Origin: an uncultured Oscillospiraceae bacterium | GTDB taxonomy: Bacteria; Bacillota; Clostridia; Oscillospirales; Oscillospiraceae | Assembly (NCBI GenBank): GCA_910584805.1 | Contig: CAJUCB010000012.1 | Location: 24,136-40,243 of the forward strand | Direction: 5' to 3' | DNA: 16,108 nucleotides | In this document: piece by piece, positions 6,066 to 12,388 of the stretch | Layout: every line of letters begins with the position of its first letter | Position numbering within the stretch: position 1 is the first letter of the stretch | The notes under the pieces: generated by a model | The model's database searches: none | The model's input: the letters and a program-made list of their open reading frames with translations, nothing else | What the model was told of the DNA's origin: nothing | Position numbers and translations under genes: made by a program

Positions 6066-7205
6066 ATGACTGAGCTTTTGAACCGCAATCTTCTGTCCCT
6101 GGACCCCCATGACCCCCAGCGCTTCGTGGCATTGGCAAAGAACACCGAGGACTGCCTCCTGCTCACCCTCAGTGAGCCTGACTTTGGCATCTCCGACGTG
6201 GTCCGCACCAACATCCCCAAGTCCCTGGAGATCGGCCGCACCCACTACGTCCCCAACCCCGGTGACGACAGTATGCGCGTGGCCGTGGCGGACTTTGAGC
6301 GCCGCACTCTGGGCCTGGACTATAGCTACGACGAAGTCATCACCACTGTGGGCGGCACGGAGGCCCTGTTCCTGGCCCTTCAGGGCAGCTTAAACCCCGG
6401 TGACGAGGTCATCATCCCCCGTCCCGCCATCGGCCTCTATGAGAACATCACCCGCCTTTCCGGCGCCACCCCCGTGTTCCTGGACACCACCGAGGACGCC
6501 TACCAGATCAAAGGGGACAAACTCAGCGCCCTGATCACAGACAAGACCAAGGCCATCGTCCTCAACTCCCCCAACAACCCCACCGGCACCATCCTCACCT
6601 CGGAGAGCCTCCAGGCCGTGAAAGACGCCGTAACCGGGAAGCCCATCTTCGTAATCTGCGACGATGTGTACAACCGGGTGGTCTATGAGGGGACCTGCCC
6701 CTCCTTCGCCGCCACCTTCCCGGAGTTGAAGGAGCAGACCCTGGTGGTCCAGAGCTTTAGTAACTCCTACGCCATGGCTGGCTTCCGCATGGGCTACCTC
6801 CTGGGGGCCAAGGCTGTCATCGAGAAGCTGAACCTCCTCCACACCGCCGCCGTGAACTCTGTGGTAGCCTTCAATCAGGATGCCGCCATCAACGCCATCC
6901 ACTCCGACATCATGGGCATGGTCTGGGCCTACGACTCCCGGCGCAAATTCATGGAGGAGAAGCTCACAGCCCTGGGCCTGGACTATGTGGCCCCCCAGGG
7001 AGCTTTCTATATCTTCCCCTCCATCCAGAAATTCGGCCTGGACTCTGAGACCTTCTGCACCCGCATGATCCAGGAGGCCAAGGTGGCCGTGCTGCCCGGC
7101 AGCTGCTACGGGGCTGAGGGCTACGTCCGCATCTCCTACAGTGCCCCCATGGGCAACCTCCGCGCCGCCATGGTCCGTTTCGAGAACTTCATCAAGTCCC
7201 TGTAA
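6066..7205 (+). CDS. PLP-fold class I/II aminotransferase lacking the canonical lysine
   Basis: A 379-residue fold-type I aminotransferase-like protein. Visible landmarks: YVPNPGDDSMR (substrate-side loop), TTVGGTEALFLAL (PLP phosphate loop), NSPNNPTGTI (Asn at the PLP ring), ICDDVYNRVVYEG (Asp for the pyridine N, Tyr), FRMGY (phosphate Arg) and YVRISYSAP (carboxylate-binding Arg). The Schiff-base lysine expected in SFSK-x-YAM-x-G is replaced: the sequence reads SFSNSYAMAGFRMGY with Asn233 (AAC, 6762-6764). Its position after an M20 deacetylase and dapH suggests the N-acetyl-LL-DAP aminotransferase step (PatA-like). Without the lysine, normal transamination would be expected to fail, so it may be a variant enzyme, a pseudoenzyme, or carry a base error. 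The ATG at 6066 has AGGAGG 9 nt upstream. A strong terminator follows. Confidence 0.85.
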   Translation: MTELLNRNLLSLDPHDPQRFVALAKNTEDCLLLTLSEPDFGISDVVRTNIPKSLEIGRTHYVPNPGDDSMRVAVADFERRTLGLDYSYDEVITTVGGTEALFLALQGSLNPGDEVIIPRPAIGLYENITRLSGATPVFLDTTEDAYQIKGDKLSALITDKTKAIVLNSPNNPTGTILTSESLQAVKDAVTGKPIFVICDDVYNRVVYEGTCPSFAATFPELKEQTLVVQSFSNSYAMAGFRMGYLLGAKAVIEKLNLLHTAAVNSVVAFNQDAAINAIHSDIMGMVWAYDSRRKFMEEKLTALGLDYVAPQGAFYIFPSIQKFGLDSETFCTRMIQEAKVAVLPGSCYGAEGYVRISYSAPMGNLRAAMVRFENFIKSL

Positions 7206-7218
7206 GAAACCTCAACAC

Positions 7219-7259
7219 AAAAAAGCTGTCTCACGCTTGATGCGTGAGACAGCTTTTTT
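7219..7259. terminator. bidirectional terminator after the aminotransferase
   Basis: Perfect 18-bp arms AAAAAAGCTGTCTCACGC (7219-7236) and GCGTGAGACAGCTTTTTT (7242-7259), 5-nt loop. T runs on both strands allow it to serve the aminotransferase and the converging hydrolase gene. Confidence 0.93.
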
Positions 7260-7306
7260 ACTGTTTGATTGTGTGGCGCACTCTCCGCAAACCATGCAAG
7301 TCTTGC

Positions 7307-7954
7307 TTAATAGCAGAAGTAGCTTGTGCTGGAGAACCAGCCGCTGTTAAAGTACACGCTCTTCCACACGCCCTTGCCCTGGGTGAAGTTGGCCTGGAAC
7401 ACCACGTTGGAGGGCATAGCCACCCGGCCCATCATGGCTTTCTTGGCGGCAGTGACACTGCTGGCATAATTGATGGAACTGGCATTCTTGGCGGCCTGTG
7501 TGGATTCCACTGTGGCGTACTTCCCGGCATACTGGCCAGGCTGGGTGATTACGCCCCGGATGCTGTTGGGGAAGCGGCTGTCCCCCACCCGGTTGAGCAC
7601 CACCTGGGCCACATACTCCCGGAGCTGGTCGGTGGTGCTGCCCGCCTCATAGTAGACAGCAGTGGCCAGGATGCGGATATCCTCATCGGTATATTTCGCC
7701 AGCCGGTTGTAGGCGGCGATCTCCTGCTGGGCCTCGTTCCAGGTGGCCTTGGCAGTCTGAATGTAGGCACTGCTCTCATCATAGCCCATCTGACGCATGG
7801 CCTGGGCCGCCTCATGGGCCTGGGCCTGCACGGTGCGCTGCTCGCTGATCACCGCCATGCAGGTGGTATAGTTGCTGTCCGCGGCGGCGGCCGCAGGGAG
7901 CATGGCTGCCACAAGGGTCAAGCTGAGGACGGCTGTTGTCAAAAACTTCTTCAT
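7307..7954 (-). CDS. secreted SleB-like cell wall hydrolase
   Basis: A 215-residue exported protein. MKKFLTTAVLSLTLVAAMLPAAAA is a classical signal peptide with a likely cleavage in the AAAAAD stretch near residues 22-26. A helical, Gln/Ala-rich spacer (~30-85) precedes a Hydrolase_2/SleB-type catalytic domain: ILATAVYYEAGS with the predicted catalytic Glu, VAQVVLNRVGDSRFPNSIRGVITQPGQY, then AAKKAMMGRVAMPSNVVFQANF and an aromatic C-terminus. SleB-type enzymes cut peptidoglycan glycan strands, as lytic transglycosylases in spore germination or in wall turnover. The frame opens earlier (GTG at 8005), but ATG 7954 has AGGAG 8 nt upstream and begins the signal peptide. Expression probably depends on the structured leader described separately. 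Confidence 0.85.
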   Translation of the reverse strand: MKKFLTTAVLSLTLVAAMLPAAAAADSNYTTCMAVISEQRTVQAQAHEAAQAMRQMGYDESSAYIQTAKATWNEAQQEIAAYNRLAKYTDEDIRILATAVYYEAGSTTDQLREYVAQVVLNRVGDSRFPNSIRGVITQPGQYAGKYATVESTQAAKNASSINYASSVTAAKKAMMGRVAMPSNVVFQANFTQGKGVWKSVYFNSGWFSSTSYFCY

Positions 7955-8123
7955 CACGAAAACTCCTATCAACGCGAAGAGGCGCACTCGCCATCGCTTA
8001 CACAAACGCCAGTGCGGACTTGGCAGGCATCGCCAAGGCTAAGCGGCGGCAAGGTCCAGGCCCCTCCTGGTCCTATGGTTCGGCCTGCTCTGTTTTTATC
8101 GCAGGTTCGTTTTGGCGCTTGCA
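7955..8123 (-). promoter_or_regulatory. long structured 5' leader of the SleB-like gene, riboswitch candidate
   Basis: About 170 nt of non-coding leader between the predicted transcription start (~8123) and the ATG. Stems seen on the minus strand: GGACCAGG/CCTGGACC (8053-8073, one A-A mismatch), CTTGGC/GCCAAG (8019-8037), and CGCACT/AGTGCG (7983-7988 with 8011-8016) competing with a local GGCG/CGCC hairpin (7981-7992) just upstream of the ribosome binding site. Cell-wall hydrolase genes in Firmicutes are a classic target of the c-di-AMP (ydaO/yuaA) riboswitch, and a GCCGAACC and a GCCAAGTCCG segment recall parts of it. The highly conserved GGGGGACCCA and CAGCTAACC blocks are not visible, so the class is left open. 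Confidence 0.45.
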
Positions 8124-8129
8124 GGGCCG

Positions 8130-8158
8130 ATTATACAGGATGTTTTCCGTGATTTCAA
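8130..8158 (-). promoter_or_regulatory. promoter of the SleB-like gene
   Basis: Minus strand: -35 TTGAAA (8153-8158), 17-bp spacer, -10 TATAAT (8130-8135). A perfect 14-bp palindrome AAATTCGCGAATTT (8166-8179) sits just upstream of the -35 and could be a regulator site. Confidence 0.78.
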
Positions 8159-8179
8159 ATCCACCAAATTCGCGAATTT

Positions 8180-8430
8180 TGCGATTTTTCTTTGTGGATT
8201 TTGTTTAGAGTAACCGAAGTCCTCTGCCCTTTTTCTTGTGATTTTAGGCAGAGTGTCTCTAAATTGTTTTTCTTTGTTACCCTTTTGTTAATAAAATGGC
8301 TCCATTTTGTTATCCTTGAACAAAAATACCACCAAGCTGACAGGGGTCAGACAGGCCTTTCCCAGGAATACTCCTTGTGTATCAAGGGGTTTGGACTTCG
8401 TCAAAATGCACTTGGCAAAATGACGAAAAA
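8180..8430. other. AT-rich non-coding interval
   Basis: This stretch between the hydrolase promoter and the crotonase stop is clearly more AT-rich than its surroundings. It contains three inverted repeats: CTCTGCC/GGCAGAG (8222-8253), AAAATGG/CCATTTT around 8294-8312, and TTCGTCA/TGACGAA (8397-8427). None is followed by a good T run on the minus strand, where a terminator for the five-gene unit would be expected. A short open frame on the plus strand (8192-8434) has no ribosome binding site and no protein-like composition. No gene seen. Confidence 0.55.
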
Positions 8431-9207
8431 TTAAAATTCGCTGAAATTGGGCTTGCGGCGCTCCAAAAAGGCAGTCATTCCCTCCTGTTTATCCTGGGTG
8501 GCGAAGAGCAGGCCCAGCAAATCCTGCTCCTTGGAGCAGCCACTTTTCATGTCTGCGCTCATGCTGACGTTGATGGCCTGCTTGGCCATGGTCACGGCAA
8601 AGCTGGCCTTGGAGGCAATTTTCTTTGCCATAGCCATACAGGTATCCATCAGCTCCGCCTGGGGGACCACATGGTTGGCAAGGCCCATACGGTAGGCCTC
8701 CTGGGCGTCCACCTGGTCGCAGGTGAAGATGAGCTCCTTGGCCCGTCCCACGCCGATAATCCGGGACAGGCGCTGGGTGCCGCCACCCCCGGGGAGGATG
8801 CCCAGCCCCACCTCTGGCAGGCCGAAATGGGCATTCTCTGCCGCCATGCGGATGTCGCAGGCCAGGGCCAGCTCACAGCCCCCGCCCAGGGCGTAGCCAT
8901 TGACGGCGGCGATGGTTACCTGGCGCATATTCTCCAACAGGTCTCCAGCCTGGTGGGTCAACAGGGCCAGTTCCTTGCCCTCCTTGCCGTTCTGGTGGAC
9001 CATCTGGGCGATGTCAGCCCCGGCGGCGAAGGCCTTATCCCCTGCCCCGGTGAGGATCACCACCCGCACCTGGTCGTTGGCCTCCACCTCTTGGAGGGTG
9101 GCGGAAATTTCCCGAAACACCTGGCTGTTGAGGGCATTGAGGCAGTCGGGACGGTCAATGGTCACCACAGCCACCGGTTCCTGGATGCTCAGTTTCACAT
9201 ACTTCAT
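8431..9207 (-). CDS. enoyl-CoA hydratase/crotonase family protein
   Basis: A 258-residue crotonase-fold protein, probably hydrating short-chain 2-enoyl-CoA (for example crotonyl-CoA to 3-hydroxybutyryl-CoA) in the cytoplasm. Visible: the CoA-binding AFAAGADI (~60-66), the oxyanion-hole NGYALGGGCELALACD (residues 103-118) with catalytic Glu112, and LPEVGLGILPGGGGTQRL with catalytic Glu132. Both glutamates match true hydratases of the crotonase/short-chain type, and length is typical. A C-terminal LERRKPNF motif fits the family. The ATG has AGGAGG a few bases upstream. It begins 23 bp after the polysaccharide deacetylase stop, so it appears to be the last gene of the five-gene unit. No acyl-CoA dehydrogenase, thiolase or hydroxyacyl-CoA dehydrogenase is nearby, unlike the usual butyrate cluster. 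Confidence 0.9.
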   Translation of the reverse strand: MKYVKLSIQEPVAVVTIDRPDCLNALNSQVFREISATLQEVEANDQVRVVILTGAGDKAFAAGADIAQMVHQNGKEGKELALLTHQAGDLLENMRQVTIAAVNGYALGGGCELALACDIRMAAENAHFGLPEVGLGILPGGGGTQRLSRIIGVGRAKELIFTCDQVDAQEAYRMGLANHVVPQAELMDTCMAMAKKIASKASFAVTMAKQAINVSMSADMKSGCSKEQDLLGLLFATQDKQEGMTAFLERRKPNFSEF

Positions 9208-9230
9208 GGTCGCTTCCTCCTACATATCTC

Positions 9231-10517
9231 TTATTTCTCGCCTTGGAATGCCCGGTAGACTGCCCTCCTGGTAAATCCCGTCTCCGGCGGGAAAAATTCC
9301 TTGGGCAGGCTGGTCACAGGCCCATCCGGGTCCATGGCGTATTTTAAGATTCCCTGTTCTGCGCACCAGTCCATGGCACCCCAATAGGCGTGTTCATGGT
9401 TGCCGGTCTCCCGAATCCGCCGGACACGGCGGCCGATGGCCTCCCCACGGGGGGCTAAGAGCATGGCCAACTCCCCCCAAGTCATGGGGGCATCCAGGCG
9501 CAGGCGGTTGTCGGAATAGACGATGCCCCGGGTCCGCTGCAGCGTTTCCAGGGTTGCAAAGTCCGGATCCTCCCGGCCCACATCGGCAAAGGGGCTCTCC
9601 TCCATGAGCTGGGATACCGTAACCACCTGGTAATCGTAGCGCTTCAACAGCTCCAACTGCTTTCTCAGCCCAAAGGCCACCGGGGTGCGGCGGGACATGT
9701 TGTAGCCGTCTTTTTGGAAGATAATCTGTCCAGCCAGGGCATTGGGGTCCTCTGCCAGGGCCCTGGCCATGGGGGCGGTCATGGCCTCGACCTCCGCTTT
9801 TAAGGTCTCCTCGGCAGACCCACGGTTCACCGGCAGCCAACCCGCCCCGTCAAAGGAGGCGGCCATGTACTGATAGCCCAGCTGGTCATAGACATCGTAA
9901 CTGCTAAAGCCCCCGGCCATCTTGTCCACATAGTGGGGTGGACGGCCCATGGTGATCTCATATCCGTACTTCTCTCGCAGGAGCTTGTGGAGGCGGTTCA
10001 AATCCTCCACGGCGGCGTCCAGCCCCTCTAGGTAACTGCGCTTGCCGTAGACAAAGGGCTTTTTCCCAAAGAGGACGTGGCGGTAGCCATGGTTGGTGAT
10101 CTGGTGCCCTTCCTCCAAGATGCGGCGGATCAAGCGCTCGTTGTTCACCGCGCCCCCCCGCTCGTCCTGGTTGATGTCCGGGTAGTGGTCGAATTTCACC
10201 CCACCCCAGTCCGCTTGGCCGTTTTTGCCAGGGGTGTCGGGGTAGTTCTCCCCGGTGTCCCCCACCACGTCGAAGGTCCCCAGGGCATCATATTCCTTTA
10301 ATATATCCAACAGAACGTCCGTCAATGCCCGGCCGCTGAACTTGTCCGGCGCCGCCGGCAGGTCCATGGGGCCGTCGTCAAAGGTCATTGCCACCAAGCG
10401 CTTCGTGGTCCGAACCCGCTCAATGCGCCGGGTGTAGCTGATGTGGTGCTTCTCCTCAGGCAGGAACCGCTTCAACACTTTTTTCCCGACTTTCCCCGCC
10501 TTCACAATGATCGACAT
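9231..10517 (-). CDS. polysaccharide deacetylase (NodB-like) protein with divergent C-terminal region
   Basis: A 428-residue member of carbohydrate esterase family 4, metal-dependent N- or O-deacetylases of glycans. Motif 1 TFDDGP is at residues 45-50, with the catalytic and metal aspartates. Motif 2 appears as NHGYRH in GHQITNHGYRHVLFG (two metal histidines) and motif 3 as GRPPHYVDK. The barrel runs to about residue 320. The last ~100 residues contain MTWGELAMLLAP and AYWGAMDWCAEQGI....FFPPETGFTRRAVYRAF, reminiscent of a degenerate S-layer homology repeat. There is no signal peptide; the N-terminus is basic (KAGKVGKKVLKRF), so it may act inside the cell or be membrane-associated. It starts 15 bp after the PHP gene. 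Confidence 0.88.
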   Translation of the reverse strand: MSIIVKAGKVGKKVLKRFLPEEKHHISYTRRIERVRTTKRLVAMTFDDGPMDLPAAPDKFSGRALTDVLLDILKEYDALGTFDVVGDTGENYPDTPGKNGQADWGGVKFDHYPDINQDERGGAVNNERLIRRILEEGHQITNHGYRHVLFGKKPFVYGKRSYLEGLDAAVEDLNRLHKLLREKYGYEITMGRPPHYVDKMAGGFSSYDVYDQLGYQYMAASFDGAGWLPVNRGSAEETLKAEVEAMTAPMARALAEDPNALAGQIIFQKDGYNMSRRTPVAFGLRKQLELLKRYDYQVVTVSQLMEESPFADVGREDPDFATLETLQRTRGIVYSDNRLRLDAPMTWGELAMLLAPRGEAIGRRVRRIRETGNHEHAYWGAMDWCAEQGILKYAMDPDGPVTSLPKEFFPPETGFTRRAVYRAFQGEK

Positions 10518-10532
10518 ACTCTGCGCTCCTTC

Positions 10533-11243
10533 CTATTTTACAAAATCCCTCCAAGCACAGCGGACGGCAAAGGCCGCCCACTTTCCGTAGCGTACCAGGG
10601 ATCCATTGGTCTTTTTCAGTTTGGTATACTGGCTCCGGGCCACCCACAGGGCCCGACCGTCCCGGCCACTCACCTGGCCCTTCCCCTCCAACAGGGCCCC
10701 CCGAAGGGCGGGAAGGGTGCAGGCTTGGGCCTCCACCAGGATGCGCCCGTTGCCGATCTCCTGGGGCAAGTGGGCATCGCTGCCGGCAAAGGGGGGCAGG
10801 CCCTGGGCCTGGGCAAAGTCCGCCGCCATCTGGTTGGCCCTGGGGTTTTTCCGGTTGGCCCGGCTGTTCCAGACCTCTACCCCATCTAGGGACGGAACCA
10901 GGGGGAGGAGGGGTTCCACCTCCCGCCGGTGCTGAAAGGGATGGGCCAACACTGCCAGCCCCCCCTTCTCCCGAATCTCTGCCGCGCTGGCTGGCAGGTC
11001 TCGGGAACCGCTGACATGCTCCACAAAGAGGCCCAGCAGATGTCCCTGGGTGGTGGAGACCTCCACCCCAGGGATCAGCAGCACCCCGTTGCACTGGGCA
11101 GGGCCGGTGTAGGGCAGGTCGTGGTCACAGATGGCCACAGCATCCAAGCCCCTTTCCCGGGCAATTTTGGTAATCTCCTCTACCCCCATCCGCCCGTCAG
11201 GGGAGCGGTTGGAGTGGACGTGCAAATCAAGACTCAACTTCAT
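10533..11243 (-). CDS. PHP-domain phosphoesterase
   Basis: A 236-residue PHP superfamily protein. Metal ligands of the trinuclear site are visible: DLHVHSNRSPDG (His8, His10, Asp16), ICDHD, IPGVEVST, LAHPF and GSDAH near the C-terminal end of the domain (about residue 170). Such stand-alone PHP proteins hydrolyse phosphate esters, for example histidinol phosphate, nucleoside phosphates or 3',5'-bisphosphates. The substrate here is not evident, and the context is not histidine synthesis. After the PHP core there is a basic tail of about 50 residues (KLKKTNGSLVRYGKWAAFAVR). The ATG overlaps the ATP-grasp stop by one base (TGATG), implying translational coupling and matched amounts of the two enzymes. 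Confidence 0.88.
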   Translation of the reverse strand: MKLSLDLHVHSNRSPDGRMGVEEITKIARERGLDAVAICDHDLPYTGPAQCNGVLLIPGVEVSTTQGHLLGLFVEHVSGSRDLPASAAEIREKGGLAVLAHPFQHRREVEPLLPLVPSLDGVEVWNSRANRKNPRANQMAADFAQAQGLPPFAGSDAHLPQEIGNGRILVEAQACTLPALRGALLEGKGQVSGRDGRALWVARSQYTKLKKTNGSLVRYGKWAAFAVRCAWRDFVK

Positions 11244-12358
11244 CAGTGGTTCCTCAAGCTATTTCTCAAATAGGCCCAGTAGGCACCCATATCACCCTTT
11301 TGCTTTAGGGCCTCCGGAACCAAGAAAAAGTCCGCCACACCCTCCAATGCCTCCACAAACTTCCCATGGCGCAAATAGGCCAGGGTGGCCAGGCCGTCGT
11401 TGAAGAGGTAACGCATCTTGATCCCCAGCTCGTAATCCTTGGGGGTATACTGGCAGGGCTCCCCGGCAGCAGCTTGGGCATAGAGGCTGGCAAAGGGGCT
11501 TCCGCAACAGGCAGTGAGGGGGAAGCTCCCCCATACCCGTGGGTTCACCTCCAACACCCGGTTGTCCTTGAACTCCACCATGGCCATCCCCACAAAGCCG
11601 AAGCTGGCCAAGAGGCGGTGGGCCTGGTCGATCTTTTTCGCGTTGTAAAAGCTCATGCAGCAGGTGGAGGGCCCCCCGGTGATGGGGTACTCCCGCTCCC
11701 GCCGGTGGCACAGGGCACACAGGAGCTGGCTCTCCTCCCCCAGCAGGAGGTTCACGCCCTCCCCATACCCCTCCAACATCTCCTGTACAATGGGGGTATC
11801 ATAACTGGACATGGCCTGGTAGTTCTCCAAATATTCCTCCTGGTTGTGGGCAATCACATAGCGGTCCGCAGCTTTCAGGCCGAACTTTTCCCCACAGTGG
11901 GGCTTGAGGACCACCGGGTACTTCTCCGGCACCCCGTCGTATTCCTTGGGCACAGGAATATCCAACTCCAAGGCCCGTTGGTGGACGATTTCCTTGTCAT
12001 TGAGGTCGTCCAACACCTGGGATGGGGCGATGAGGAAGTCCGCCACCTGGGCAAAACGCTCCCGCTGGCGGCTGACCATATTCAAGCTATCCGCCCCCAC
12101 GCAGAAGAGGATGGGGCGGTCAAATTCTTGGAGATAGGCCAGAAGCCGGGGGGCATAATCCGCATCCTTACAGCTCCCCTTCAGCCATCTCACCTTGGCG
12201 GCGTAGCGGGATTGAAAGGCAGCGGGCGTCACCGGGCTGTCCGCCTGGGTCTGGGTCACCACCACCCGGTATCCCGCCTCCCCCAGGCTGCGCACTGCGG
12301 CCAGAGCGGCGCGGTAGCGTCCGTCCGTGACCACCACAGTTCTATTTTTCAAGTGCAT
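11243..12358 (-). CDS. ATP-grasp ligase
   Basis: A 371-residue ATP-grasp protein of the carbamoyl-phosphate-synthase-like/COG3919-like type. Layout: an N-terminal Rossmann-like pre-ATP-grasp domain (VVVTDGRYRAALAAVRSLGEAGYRVV), then the ATP-grasp core with a nucleotide-binding VVLKPHCGEKFG, QEMLEGYGEGVNLL, the signature ITGGPSTCC, and the Mg-binding MVEFKDN and LEVNPRVWGS. Enzymes of this type activate a carboxylate as acyl-phosphate and couple it to an amine or thiol; relatives occur in exopolysaccharide and cell-surface clusters, often with polysaccharide deacetylases. Its substrate is unknown. AGAGGGGAG precedes the ATG. It is 30 bp downstream of the 412-residue protein and overlaps the PHP gene by one base. 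Confidence 0.86.
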   Translation of the reverse strand: MHLKNRTVVVTDGRYRAALAAVRSLGEAGYRVVVTQTQADSPVTPAAFQSRYAAKVRWLKGSCKDADYAPRLLAYLQEFDRPILFCVGADSLNMVSRQRERFAQVADFLIAPSQVLDDLNDKEIVHQRALELDIPVPKEYDGVPEKYPVVLKPHCGEKFGLKAADRYVIAHNQEEYLENYQAMSSYDTPIVQEMLEGYGEGVNLLLGEESQLLCALCHRREREYPITGGPSTCCMSFYNAKKIDQAHRLLASFGFVGMAMVEFKDNRVLEVNPRVWGSFPLTACCGSPFASLYAQAAAGEPCQYTPKDYELGIKMRYLFNDGLATLAYLRHGKFVEALEGVADFFLVPEALKQKGDMGAYWAYLRNSLRNH

Positions 12359-12388
12359 TCTCCCCTCTTTCGGGCAACCACCGCTGGT

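Noticed and set aside
7955..8005. Upstream GTG start for the SleB-like protein
   Set aside because: It adds a basic, arginine-rich stretch in front of a perfect signal peptide. ATG 7954 has the better ribosome site.
7955..8123. Firm annotation as a c-di-AMP (ydaO/yuaA) riboswitch
   Set aside because: Only short fragments of the consensus could be matched by eye and the most conserved blocks were not found, so it is listed as an unassigned structured leader.
8222..8253. CTCTGCC/GGCAGAG as the terminator of the five-gene unit
   Set aside because: The loop is 18 nt and no T run follows on the minus strand.
8192..8434. 80-codon plus-strand open frame in the AT-rich gap
   Set aside because: No ribosome binding site, no promoter and no protein-like pattern. 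It overlaps the end of the crotonase gene.
8377..9258. Plus-strand open frame of 293 codons opposite the crotonase gene
   Set aside because: Antisense shadow of a gene with both catalytic glutamates and the oxyanion-hole motif.
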